Source: Fragilaria crotonensis
Taxonomy: Eukaryota > Bacillariophyta > Fragilariophyceae > Fragilariales > Fragilariaceae
Length of the DNA: 64,000 nt
NCBI GenBank assembly: GCA_022925895.1
Contig: JAKSYS010000152.1
Span: 40,517-104,516 of the forward strand
Direction of reading: 5' to 3'
Shown here: positions 1 through 8,813 of the stretch, one piece after another
Position numbering within the stretch: the stretch's first letter is position 1
Layout: each line of letters begins with the position of its first letter
Translations under genes and position numbers: made by a program
Notes under the pieces: generated by a model
The model's input: only the letters and a program-made list of their open reading frames with translations
The model's database searches: none
Told to the model about the DNA's origin: nothing

Positions 1-974
1 ACTGAACCCCAACTTTTTAAATTGAAAAATTCTTGCATGAAAACCCAAGTTGGACTGATTTCATCTTGTCATTGTGATGTTGGTGATAAAGTTGGGGTCT
101 TGTCTTTCACAGCATTGTGGATGATAAAAATTGAGATCCTTGGGAGTTGACTGCTGAATCATCACACTTTTGTTGTCACATAATTGTTCTCCAGCATACA
201 TGAGTGAAAGATGTTCTCAGGCATACTTGAGTAAAAGATTTGGAATCATGAAGGCAAAGGAACTGAGCACCACCCCATGCATATCAGCTTGTGTGATTTG
301 CAATCCTTGTCATGGGCCAGCCAATTAACAAGTCTACCTGGTGCATGAGAGCTTACTTGTTGTTTGAGATTTCCATTTTGATCATTGTCCCAGCAGGGTA
401 TTGTTGGAGTGGTGCGTGTGTCATCAATAGAAAGATAGATATGTCCATGCAACAGTGTCGTAGTCGGAGAAAAAGAGAGGACAATAGAATAAAGTGAAAT
501 GATGTCAGTCAGGTTGTCACCCTACTGATTGCCTTCACGTAGTAGTGACCTACAGTGATATAGTATCTCAATAAGGCCGGAACATACAGAGAGCATGCTG
601 ATTGGTATGGCTTGATGTCATTTCACTTCATTCCAATCAGATCCAAGTACTTAAATTGCAATCCATTGACTCGTCTTGGACAATAATTGTCGCTAGTACC
701 AGACCACCACTCTAGCTAACAAATGGATAAAGTAGGTAGATGATGCAACAGGAAGTTGAGAACAAACCTTGCCGTCAATTGTTGCAATTGTTGTTGTGAT
801 TGAGCTCTAAAAAGCAACAGAATAAAACACATAATTGTCTATTCAATTAAGCAAACATCAACAAAACGTCAACACAGCCAATACATATATATATATGATA
901 GCGATCCTCAAAACGAAACAACGGGCGAAGGCCAGTGCACAGCCGGTATCTGGTACACAGTCGTTGAGCCCCTG
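1..974. other. Non-coding flank, nothing recognised
   Basis: Only short, mutually overlapping open frames without recognisable motifs are present on either strand. The composition is AT-leaning and unlike the coding parts of the window. The stretch is the left flank of the copia insertion; its last four bases, cctg, recur just after the right LTR. Confidence 0.6.
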
Positions 975-1118
975 TGAGAAAAGGTGGACAGTACTGGACG
1001 AAATACGGTACAGTAGCGACTCGATGTATACACTACGAAACGGACGTCCGTAATACACACAACTTTAGTTTTATGTTGTTACGTTCGCCTAGTATCGTTA
1101 CTCGTCCGATTTTACTCA
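975..1118 (+). repeat. 5' LTR of copia element (144 bp)
   Basis: Direct repeat of 7398-7541 with no difference that I can find. It starts TGAGAAAAGG and ends TTTACTCA, giving the TG...CA ends of LTRs. It is very short for a copia LTR but must still hold the element's promoter and polyadenylation signals. Confidence 0.93.
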
Positions 1119-1132
1119 GTTTATCAGACCCA
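1119..1132 (+). promoter_or_regulatory. Candidate primer-binding site
   Basis: The bases right after the 5' LTR are gtttatcagaccca. They do not begin with the TGG expected for pairing with a tRNA 3' end. The reverse complement instead reads like a tRNA anticodon arm: a GGGT stem, a CTGATAA loop with T before GAT and A after it, then AC. This would suit priming from an internally cleaved tRNA, as known for the initiator tRNA-Met half used by Drosophila copia and yeast Ty5. The match to a GAT (Ile) anticodon is my inference. Confidence 0.35.
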
Positions 1133-1619
1133 TTGGCATCTGCCAGAGAGATCACGTGCTTCGAACCCCAAAAAGGGGCGAAGCGTTGCAAAGAAGAGAG
1201 TAGCGACGGTCGTCGGCAACCGAAATGATGCCGGATTCATGGGTCATGTCCATGATGAATTCGTTGCGAGCCTGGGCATGCGTTGAACTGCCTCGGTCCA
1301 GTGCACCTTAAATGTTGATGGGACATTAGGCCTGGATCGTATATCCAGTGAAACGGATGAATCCTGGATATATCGCACGACGTTAGAAGGGTATGAGGGA
1401 CGCCTCATATCCTCCCGTACCATCCGGGCAAAACGGAAGTCTACATTTTTTTGGATGACCAAATGTAAGACATATATATACACAATATATGATATATTGC
1501 CAACCGATTACAACTGACGGATGATCAGTTGAACGCATCGGTTGAAGAGTTTGGAACTTGGGAGGATCCCGTGGGTATCTTTGGTTTTGTATCCACTTGT
1601 TGTGTCCCTCCTTGATACC

Positions 1620-3134
1620 ATGGAACCCGCTGCTGTACGCACCGCTCTAGTCCGTATCGGATTCGTCGATGCAGCAGCCCAAGCAATCGTGGAAGAACAG
1701 GGTATCGACTCCCTTGATGAAATCCGACTTCTTTCTGATGATGAAATCACGAACCTTGGCAAGCTCCTCCGTCGCCCAGGGGGGACAGTCCCAGGCGCAG
1801 CTGGCGCCGGTGGACCTGCTGTCCCCAACCCTGGCATACAGGTAAATGCGAGAGCTGAGACCAACTTAAAGCTCCTTGCATTTTACCTGCGCCATAAGCT
1901 CCGTACGAGTCGGACTGTAGCTCCTGCGGCTGTGACTCTTGAGAGCATCCGTAGTATCCGCGAATTACGTGATTTTGAGGCAACCTACAAGCCCTCGGAT
2001 GATGTTCCTACGATCAATGCGAAGGACTGGCCGAAGACGATGGAATCGATCCTCGAGTATCTCCGCTCGTACCTAGGAGACAAGAAGATCCCTTTGGCCT
2101 ATGTGGTACGCAAAGACGAAAATGTCCCTGAAATGGACCCAGACGGCGGATATGCCACGGTCCAAGATGAGATGATAGCACGAGCGCCTCACTTCACGAT
2201 GGCTGGCGCTGTCCGGACACTCGATCCTACATTTCTTGTCAATCGCGAGAAAGTGTGGGAGATTATTGCACGCATAACCCGCGAGCACAGTTGTTGGACG
2301 TATGTGAAGCCAGCGCAACGTACTAGGGATGGGCGAATGGCCTATCTGGCCCTGTACACCCACTTTCTAGGTCCCAACAATGTCGACAACATGGCCACGT
2401 TGGCTGAAGATAAGTTGAAGTCAACGGTGTACAACGGAGAACAGAGACGATGGGATTTCGAAAAGTACGTAAACGTGCATAAACAGCAGCACTCCATTAT
2501 GGAGGGGCTTGTTGAGCACGGCTATACTGGGATCGACCCACGTTCAAAAGTCCGTTACCTGTTGGATGGCATTAAGACCGACAAATTTGACTCGGTCAAA
2601 ACTCGCATCATGTCGGATGCTACCCTTCGCAATGACTTCGATGGCTGTGTTACGCTCTATCAAGACTTCATGAAGCAAACGGGCTCGAAGACGAAGGGTA
2701 ACCCGAACGTCAACATTTCGGAAGTGAAAGTCCACAACGGTGGCAAGCGGAAGCGCAGTGACGAAGCTGAGGACCGCTATTATACCAAATCCGAATACGA
2801 TGCCTTGTCCCCAGCCCAGAAGAAGGATTTGGCCGCGAAACGCCTCAAACGCGGTCATAAACCCGGGGCGAAGGATAGCAAAACGAAAAAGGACAGGGAT
2901 ATTGGGAAGGGTAATAACGATGCCAAGGGTGTCATTAAGAATCTCAAGGCTGTCAATCGGACCGTCGCCCAACTCGCGAAACAGATGGGCAAGGTGGACG
3001 TCGGCACAGCTGACGATGTGACCGACGCCTCCGAGTCTTCAAATGAAACGCAACCTCGCACGGTTAAGCCTGTGTCAAGCTCGAACCGTACTAATTCGTC
3101 CTTGACTCGCCAGGCTAACAAGAACACAAAGTGA
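1620..3134 (+). CDS. gag: Copia Gag polyprotein
   Basis: Predicted capsid protein of the retroelement, about 504 residues, which would package element RNA into virus-like particles. The first ATG in a good position is at 1620 (MEPAAVRTAL); the frame is open upstream to 1542 without another ATG. The first ~55 residues form an amphipathic helical segment resembling a SAM-like fold. The centre is helical as in copia capsid regions, and the C-terminal third is very rich in Lys, Arg and Asp, which fits RNA binding. No CCHC zinc knuckle is visible. The frame ends at UGA (3132-3134) followed by C, and the same frame stays open into the protease, so Gag is likely the main product and Gag-Pol a readthrough product. 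Confidence 0.85.
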   Translation: MEPAAVRTALVRIGFVDAAAQAIVEEQGIDSLDEIRLLSDDEITNLGKLLRRPGGTVPGAAGAGGPAVPNPGIQVNARAETNLKLLAFYLRHKLRTSRTVAPAAVTLESIRSIRELRDFEATYKPSDDVPTINAKDWPKTMESILEYLRSYLGDKKIPLAYVVRKDENVPEMDPDGGYATVQDEMIARAPHFTMAGAVRTLDPTFLVNREKVWEIIARITREHSCWTYVKPAQRTRDGRMAYLALYTHFLGPNNVDNMATLAEDKLKSTVYNGEQRRWDFEKYVNVHKQQHSIMEGLVEHGYTGIDPRSKVRYLLDGIKTDKFDSVKTRIMSDATLRNDFDGCVTLYQDFMKQTGSKTKGNPNVNISEVKVHNGGKRKRSDEAEDRYYTKSEYDALSPAQKKDLAAKRLKRGHKPGAKDSKTKKDRDIGKGNNDAKGVIKNLKAVNRTVAQLAKQMGKVDVGTADDVTDASESSNETQPRTVKPVSSSNRTNSSLTRQANKNTK

Positions 3135-4067
3135 CGAGATCGTATCGTATCGGTTCTTCACTTACTCAGCACTGTCGGTGTGTCAGTGACAGAATCTCGA
3201 ACTGATCTGGACTCACACGCCGACCAGTGTGCAGTTGGTCATAATGCTTTATTAGTTCATGATTACGAGAGACCAATTAACTTTTCCGGCTACGATCCTA
3301 ACGGACCAGTTGCTAACAACCTGCGCACAGTAACTGGTGCATTGGCGTACGATGACCCAACGACAGGACAAACGATCATCCTCGTGGTCAACCAGGCGAT
3401 TTACATCCCTGATTTGACGCACAACTTACTCTCCACAATGCAACTTCGTCTTAATGACGTCAAGGTGAACGATGTACCTCGTTTCTTGACTGAAAACCCC
3501 GACGAATTGACGCATTCACTGGTCGTTCCGATGGATGATGCTGAAATGCCCTATATAATCCCTTTGTCGCTGAAAGGGGTTGCGTCCTCTTTTCCGACCC
3601 GCAAACCGACGCTCGAGGAATATGAATCTCTTCCGCACCTCGTCCTGACCGGCGATTTACCCGATTATGACCCTCATGATCCGACTTTCGCCGCACACGA
3701 AGAAACGCTCACCAAGATTATATCGGATTCAGGGGACCGGATAAGCGCTGCCACAAGCCTTCAGCGCATATGTTCGATATCCAATAGAAACTTGGTGCCT
3801 GAGATCGATAGGGTTCAACTTTCCCTTCGGTCAATATCGGTTACACTTGATGACGACACCTTGGCGGGTGCAGTTCGACAAACGACCATCCGAACGATTC
3901 GGACGGCGACGTCACAAAACAGTTCGATGCTCCACATCTGTCCAAGAATTGGGGAATCGATATACATACAGCTCGTCGGACGGTACAAGCTACAACGCAA
4001 CGTGGAATCCGCACGCTCCTTAACCCGACCTTGTCGCGAAGATTCCGGACCAACGACAGGCAACTAA
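3135..4067 (+). CDS. pol: Copia Pol, protease part
   Basis: This reading frame is in phase with gag and separated from it only by the UGA at 3132-3134. The first non-ATG start a program might choose is GTG at 3180. Near 3210 lies LDSHADQCAVG, the aspartic protease active-site motif in the DSHAD form common in diatom copia elements. LTHNLLS and VPM.. segments follow, as in the retroviral-type protease fold. The frame loses its match to copia Pol after about 3855-3900 (TLDDDTLAGAV) and runs to a stop at 4067. From about 3900 the true Pol sequence continues in the neighbouring frame (-1), so the last ~55 codons are out-of-frame noise. The break could be a real mutation, a sequencing error or a second recoding site. 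Confidence 0.8.
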   Translation, partial: RDRIVSVLHLLSTVGVSVTESRTDLDSHADQCAVGHNALLVHDYERPINFSGYDPNGPVANNLRTVTGALAYDDPTTGQTIILVVNQAIYIPDLTHNLLSTMQLRLNDVKVNDVPRFLTENPDELTHSLVVPMDDAEMPYIIPLSLKGVASSFPTRKPTLEEYESLPHLVLTGDLPDYDPHDPTFAAHEETLTKIISDSGDRISAATSLQRICSISNRNLVPEIDRVQLSLRSISVTLDDDTLAGAVRQTTIRTIRTATSQNSSMLHICPRIGESIYIQLVGRYKLQRNVESARSLTRPCREDSGPTTGN

Positions 4068-7000
4068 GATATCGTCGCCTGCCGATCGATTGCTTCACGG
4101 ACACTCTGATCTCCAATACGGTGTCTGCACGGAATAACAAGTACGCACAGATATTTGCGACACCCGATGGTTGGTGTCGTGCTTTCCCGATGCGTAAGAA
4201 GAGTGACGCACATGAAGGCTTATCACTCTTATTCCAAAGAGAAGGCGTACCCAATACGTTTATCATGGATGGGGCCAAGGAACAGCTTCACGGACGATTT
4301 AGGAAGAAATGCCGAGAAGCGGGCGCTAGGGTTAAGCAAACTGAGCCCTACACACCATGGTCGAATGCAGCTGAATCTGCCATTCGGGAACTTAAAAGAG
4401 GTGTAGGTCGCCAAATGGTGCGCTCGAAGGCGCCCAAACGCCTCTGGGACCACTGCCTTGAAAGAGAAGCTTATGTCAGATCTCTAACTGCACACGACCA
4501 ATACCGATTAGAGGGACAGGTCCCTGAAACGGTCGTTCGTGGTGACACTGCCGACATCTCAGCTTTTGCTCTGTTTGGTTGGTTCGAATGGGTCATGTTC
4601 CGCGACACTTCGGCAACATATCCAGATGATAAGATGATTTTGGGCCGTGACCTTGGGCCGGCAGTTGACATTGGCCCTGCGATGACCCGTAAGGTGATCA
4701 AGGCCAATGGACAGGTCGTATACCGGTCAACTGTCAGATCGTTGACGGCTGACGAACTTTCGGACGAAACGCTCAAAAGTGAACGCGAGAAGTTCACGAA
4801 TTCCCTGAACGAGGCGCTGGGCGATTCATTCAAGTTTGAGGACTTTGTGTCCGACCCGGAGTTGGAGGACCTCGGGACTCCTATCTACGAGCCGTACGAG
4901 GGCGGCGACGCGGAAGAGGGACCAGCCTTTGTCCCAGACGTGGATAACGTCGACGAGGATACGTTCGATGTGTATGTCGGTGCTCAAGTACTGCTCCCAA
5001 TAGGGGACTCTATGATGACAGGCAAAGTACGCGGAAGAAAACGTCAAGCGGATGGCACGTTACGGGGAAGAGCACATGCGAACCCCATTCTCGACACCCG
5101 AACTTATGAGGTTGAATTTCCCGACGGACAGAGGGCTGAGGTGGCGGCGAACACCATCGCCCAAAATATGTATGCACAATGTGACTCCGAAGGGAACCAA
5201 TACCTCCTCTTGTCAGGTATAGTGGACTACAAGCGAGACGACTCTGCCGTTAGTCGAGCAGACATGTGGATCACGAGAGGTTCCAACCGACGCATGCGTC
5301 AAACGACAAAGGGGTGGCGCCTTTGCGTCGAGTGGAAGGACGGAACCACGTCGTGGGAACGACTAGCGGACCTCAAGGAATCGAATCCGATTGAGGTCGC
5401 AGAGTTTGCCGTCACTCACGGAATTGATGGCGAAGCAGCTTTTGCATGGTGGGTCCCATACACGTTGAAACGTAGGGATCGTATCGTTGCAGCTGTGAAC
5501 AAACGATACCATAAGCGGACTCATAAATTCGGAATCGAAGTTCCTAAGACTTATGAGGATTGCGTTCGGATTGATCGAGAAAACGGCAACACGCTATGGC
5601 AAGATGCCGTCAGGAAAGAAATGACGAAGGTACGAGTGGCCTTTGAAGTCCTGGAGGACGGGAGCGACCCACCACCCACTTTCCAAGAAATGAGATGCCA
5701 TCTTGTGTTCGATATCAAGATGGAGGACTTTCAGAGGAAAGCACGATTGGTGGCCGGAGGTCACATGACAAAGCCATCGTCCGGGACCGTAACATATGCT
5801 AGTGTTGTGTCCCGTGAATCCGTCAGAATTGCTTTAACGTTGGCTGCGTTAAATGATTTAGAAGTGAAAACAGCAGACATTGAGAATGCATACCTGACGG
5901 CACCTGTTGGTGAAAAGATATGGTGCCGCCTAGGTCCGGAATTTGGGCACGACGCAGGTAAGCGCGCTATAATTGTTCGCGCCCTGTATGGTCTCAAATC
6001 AGCTGGGGCATCCTTCAGGAATCACCTTGCTGATTGTATGCGACACCTGGGGTGGCAATCGTGTATGGCGGACCACGACTTATGGTTTAAACCCGAGATA
6101 CGAAGCGAGGACAACTACAAGTATTACGCATACTGCCTATTATACGTGGATGACATACTTGTTGTTCACCACGATGGCGTTCGAGCGTTAAAAGAGATCG
6201 ACCATTTCTTTAAGACTAAGCATGGCTCGATACGCGACCCCGAATTTTACTTGGGTGCTAAATTGCGGCCTGTGACGTTACCAAACGGAGTGGTTGCTTG
6301 GGGCATGAGTTCTAGCAAATACATCCAGGCGGCAGTCGCAAACGTGAAGGCATTCCATGCCAAGGAATACCCGACAAGGAAGTGGTCAAAGCGATCATCC
6401 GGACCGTTTCCCTTGAATTACGCGCCGGAACTGGATGTCACACCTGAATTATCGCCCGAACACGCCACATTCTACCAGTCACAAATCGGTGTCCTACGAT
6501 GGTGCGTCGAACTCGGACGAATCGATATCATAACGGAAGTGTCGGAATTGGCATCATACTTGATCATGCCAAGGGAGGGGCACTTAGAAGCGGTATTTCA
6601 CCTATTCAACCACTTGGAGAAGAAGCACAATGCTCGCATTGTGTTCGACCCGTCTTATCCGGATATTGATCGTTCCGCATTCAAGGAATGTGATTGGAAG
6701 TCCTTTTACGGGGACGTGACGGAAGCCATTCCACCAAACGCGCCCCCGCCTCGCGGGAAGGACGTTGATATTCGCCTATTCGTTGATTCAGACCATGCCG
6801 GGGACCAACGAACACGACAATCCCGTACCGGTTTCTTGATCTACCTTATCATGTCGCCGATCGTATGGTATTCAAAGAAACAGGCAACTATCGAGACCAG
6901 TGTTTTCGGTGCGGAATTTGTCGCTATGAAGCACGGTATGGAGACACTCCGTGGACTTCGTTATAAGCTACGCATGATGGGTGTACCCATTGACGGGCCG

Positions 7001-7249
7001 TCGTTTATTTATGGTGACAATATGTCTGTCATACATAATACACAGCGCCCCGAGTCAACACTCAAGAAGAAATCGAATTCTGTATGCTATCACGCTGTAC
7101 GTGAAGCCGTTGCCATGGGTGAGTGCATCACGGCACACATCTCAACCCACGACAATCCCGCCGACATCTGTACGAAGCTGATACCGGGTGGTCAGAAAAG
7201 AGATCACTTAGTGAGCCTCATCTTATACGATATCGTTGATTACACTTGA
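3854..7249 (+). CDS. pol: Copia Pol: integrase, reverse transcriptase, RNase H
   Basis: This frame opens at 3854, just after a stop, and has no ATG start; it is the continuation of Pol after the frame break. Around 3940-4030 it has the NWGI...TTQRGIR segment that precedes the integrase core in diatom copia elements. The core has Asp in DCFTD, Asp in IMDGAKEQ and Glu in NAAESAIREL. A chromodomain-like stretch rich in Trp (WRLCVEWKDGTTSWE) lies near 5315. The reverse transcriptase shows KARLVAGGH, TADIENAYLTAP, ALYGLKSAGASF and the YVDD catalytic box near 6150. RNase H shows FVDSDHAGD, Glu in GAEFVAMK and a C-terminal NPADICTK segment. No other stop interrupts the ~1,130 codons, so apart from the upstream break it looks intact. 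Confidence 0.92.
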   Translation, partial: RHLGGCSSTNDHPNDSDGDVTKQFDAPHLSKNWGIDIHTARRTVQATTQRGIRTLLNPTLSRRFRTNDRQLRYRRLPIDCFTDTLISNTVSARNNKYAQIFATPDGWCRAFPMRKKSDAHEGLSLLFQREGVPNTFIMDGAKEQLHGRFRKKCREAGARVKQTEPYTPWSNAAESAIRELKRGVGRQMVRSKAPKRLWDHCLEREAYVRSLTAHDQYRLEGQVPETVVRGDTADISAFALFGWFEWVMFRDTSATYPDDKMILGRDLGPAVDIGPAMTRKVIKANGQVVYRSTVRSLTADELSDETLKSEREKFTNSLNEALGDSFKFEDFVSDPELEDLGTPIYEPYEGGDAEEGPAFVPDVDNVDEDTFDVYVGAQVLLPIGDSMMTGKVRGRKRQADGTLRGRAHANPILDTRTYEVEFPDGQRAEVAANTIAQNMYAQCDSEGNQYLLLSGIVDYKRDDSAVSRADMWITRGSNRRMRQTTKGWRLCVEWKDGTTSWERLADLKESNPIEVAEFAVTHGIDGEAAFAWWVPYTLKRRDRIVAAVNKRYHKRTHKFGIEVPKTYEDCVRIDRENGNTLWQDAVRKEMTKVRVAFEVLEDGSDPPPTFQEMRCHLVFDIKMEDFQRKARLVAGGHMTKPSSGTVTYASVVSRESVRIALTLAALNDLEVKTADIENAYLTAPVGEKIWCRLGPEFGHDAGKRAIIVRALYGLKSAGASFRNHLADCMRHLGWQSCMADHDLWFKPEIRSEDNYKYYAYCLLYVDDILVVHHDGVRALKEIDHFFKTKHGSIRDPEFYLGAKLRPVTLPNGVVAWGMSSSKYIQAAVANVKAFHAKEYPTRKWSKRSSGPFPLNYAPELDVTPELSPEHATFYQSQIGVLRWCVELGRIDIITEVSELASYLIMPREGHLEAVFHLFNHLEKKHNARIVFDPSYPDIDRSAFKECDWKSFYGDVTEAIPPNAPPPRGKDVDIRLFVDSDHAGDQRTRQSRTGFLIYLIMSPIVWYSKKQATIETSVFGAEFVAMKHGMETLRGLRYKLRMMGVPIDGPSFIYGDNMSVIHNTQRPESTLKKKSNSVCYHAVREAVAMGECITAHISTHDNPADICTKLIPGGQKRDHLVSLILYDIVDYT

Positions 7250-7389
7250 TTTCCCCCTCCGAGTGAGGTTCGCAGGTTACTCAGGGTTCCCTTGTACGCC
7301 TAACTAGTGGCGTCTAAATATCAGTGTTACAATCATGGTCCACGACGACGATCTACTATGCCATCACGGCCTTGATCTCATACTAGATC

Positions 7390-7397
7390 GAGGGGAC
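7390..7397 (+). promoter_or_regulatory. Polypurine tract of copia element
   Basis: gaggggac sits directly before the TG of the 3' LTR, where the primer for plus-strand DNA synthesis is expected. It is short but in the right place. Confidence 0.6.
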
Positions 7398-7541
7398 TGA
7401 GAAAAGGTGGACAGTACTGGACGAAATACGGTACAGTAGCGACTCGATGTATACACTACGAAACGGACGTCCGTAATACACACAACTTTAGTTTTATGTT
7501 GTTACGTTCGCCTAGTATCGTTACTCGTCCGATTTTACTCA
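7398..7541 (+). repeat. 3' LTR of copia element (144 bp)
   Basis: Identical to 975-1118. It is followed by cctgg, whose first four bases repeat the left flank. Confidence 0.93.
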
Positions 7542-7690
7542 CCTGGAAGGTCCGGCAATGGGGCGAAGTCGTGAATAAAGGAAGTATGCGCGCCCGCCGG
7601 GAGGGAGGGAAACAAGTTCCGATCGATGTCTGGCTGGCGCAAAATTGGATGTGCCGGCGTGATGGTGACACGGCTGACGTCTGTAAAAAA

Positions 7691-8004
7691 ATTGCTTACA
7701 GCGAAAAATATTTTACTTACGGAACGAATTGCTTGCGGAATTTGCTTACCATAAGCAAATTTATTGTAAGCAGAAATTTGCTTACAAAATTTGCTTAGTG
7801 TAAGATTAAATTTGCTTACGGGGACTGTCTTTTCTACGTAAAAACATACCAATTTTCAAACACGTAAGTAAAATTTACTTACAGCACAGAAAAATTGCTT
7901 ACGAAAATCAAATTTGCTTACAGAAAAAAATTGCTTACAAAATTTGCTTACCGGCATAATTTGCTTACTGATTTTGCTTTTTACTGTCAAGAAAATTTGC
8001 TTAC
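7691..8004. repeat. Cluster of irregularly spaced TTTGCTTAC motifs
   Basis: In about 310 bp the nine-base word TTTGCTTAC occurs exactly at 7741, 7777, 7811, 7913, 7943, 7960 and 7996. ATTGCTTAC occurs at 7691, 7894 and 7930, TTTACTTAC at 7712 and 7874, and TTTGCTTAG at 7790. Two inverted copies lie near 7751 and 7766. A near-perfect palindrome (GTAAGTAAA, one base, TTTACTTAC) covers 7864-7882. Spacing is irregular (13 to 63 bp) and the spacers are unrelated, so this is neither a CRISPR array nor a simple tandem repeat. Confidence 0.8.
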
Positions 8005-8813
8005 GATGAAGCAACCTTGCCGGCTCGGATGGATCATTACCATTGCTAAAATTCTCGCATCGTGCAAATCGGAGCAAGGCTGGCGCGCAAAGTAAACTGC
8101 CCCAAACGGTACGGCTGGAACGTGCATGGGCCGGACCTTCCTGATGGACAGTATGATATGTCAAATGGCGTCATACGACATCCGTAGCGCCAAAAATGAG
8201 CGCAACGACGCGCGTTTTTTCCGGGACTTCAAGCTGATGCCACGTCTTTGTGTCTGTCAACTTCTGGGCAGGCGCCAGTCGCCTGTCACACGAAGGAGTT
8301 CCTCCGTTCGAGATGGAGAAGTTGAAACTCCTGACCATCTCATCAAGCAATAGTTCGAATTGGGAAGTGGGAAGCGATGTCCCCAGCACAGCAAGGGAAA
8401 CACAAATTCCAGAGTACCAGTAGTACTTGAAGCATGTAGTAGTAGGGCCTTGAGGTGCTAAATGTCGAAAATTCTCTTCACAAGCGGTACCAGGTACACA
8501 AGATACAAGAAGATCTTCCCCTTCGTTCCTGCGTCAGTGTTGTATAGCATGATACCACTTTGGATGGCGAACGAGACCCACTGATCACGGATATGCGTAT
8601 ACCTCATGGAAGTGGACACAGCAACGTAGAACATACTACTACACGTTTGTATGAGCTCTGAATCCTCAGTATGATAAGATACTACTTGTACTTGGTACAG
8701 AACATTCTCCGACAAACATATGTTCTTCTAGGATTTCATATTGAAATATCGCGTCTTGCGTCTCATATTTCGTTCATCTGCTTGCTTGTTGAACAAGCGA
8801 GGCAACCTTTGAC
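8005..8813. other. Intergenic, nothing recognised; upstream region of the NhaC gene
   Basis: No open frame with recognisable content is present. The stretch leads into the start codon of the antiporter gene at 8814 and may carry its promoter, but I cannot name an element. Confidence 0.5.

Larger units (their letters stand above)
975..7541 (+). mobile_element. Ty1/copia LTR retrotransposon, near full length
   Basis: The element has two direct 144-bp terminal repeats (975-1118 and 7398-7541) that look identical base for base, both starting TG and ending CA. Between them lie a gag frame and a pol frame with domains in the copia order: protease, integrase, reverse transcriptase, RNase H. The flanks share cctg (971-974 and 7542-7545), a probable 4-bp target duplication; 5 bp is more usual for the superfamily. 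A purine-rich tract abuts the 3' LTR. Identical LTRs mean a very recent insertion. Gag and pol are separated by one in-frame UGA, and pol carries a frame break between protease and integrase, so this copy may depend on a related element in trans. The DSHAD protease motif is typical of diatom copia elements. Confidence 0.95.

Noticed and set aside
2544-2972. Minus-strand ORF opposite gag
   Set aside because: No ATG-led domain; it mirrors the lysine-rich part of gag and is explained as a shadow.
7691-8004. CRISPR-like array
   Set aside because: Repeats are only nine bases, spacing is irregular, some copies are inverted, and the context is a eukaryotic nuclear genome.
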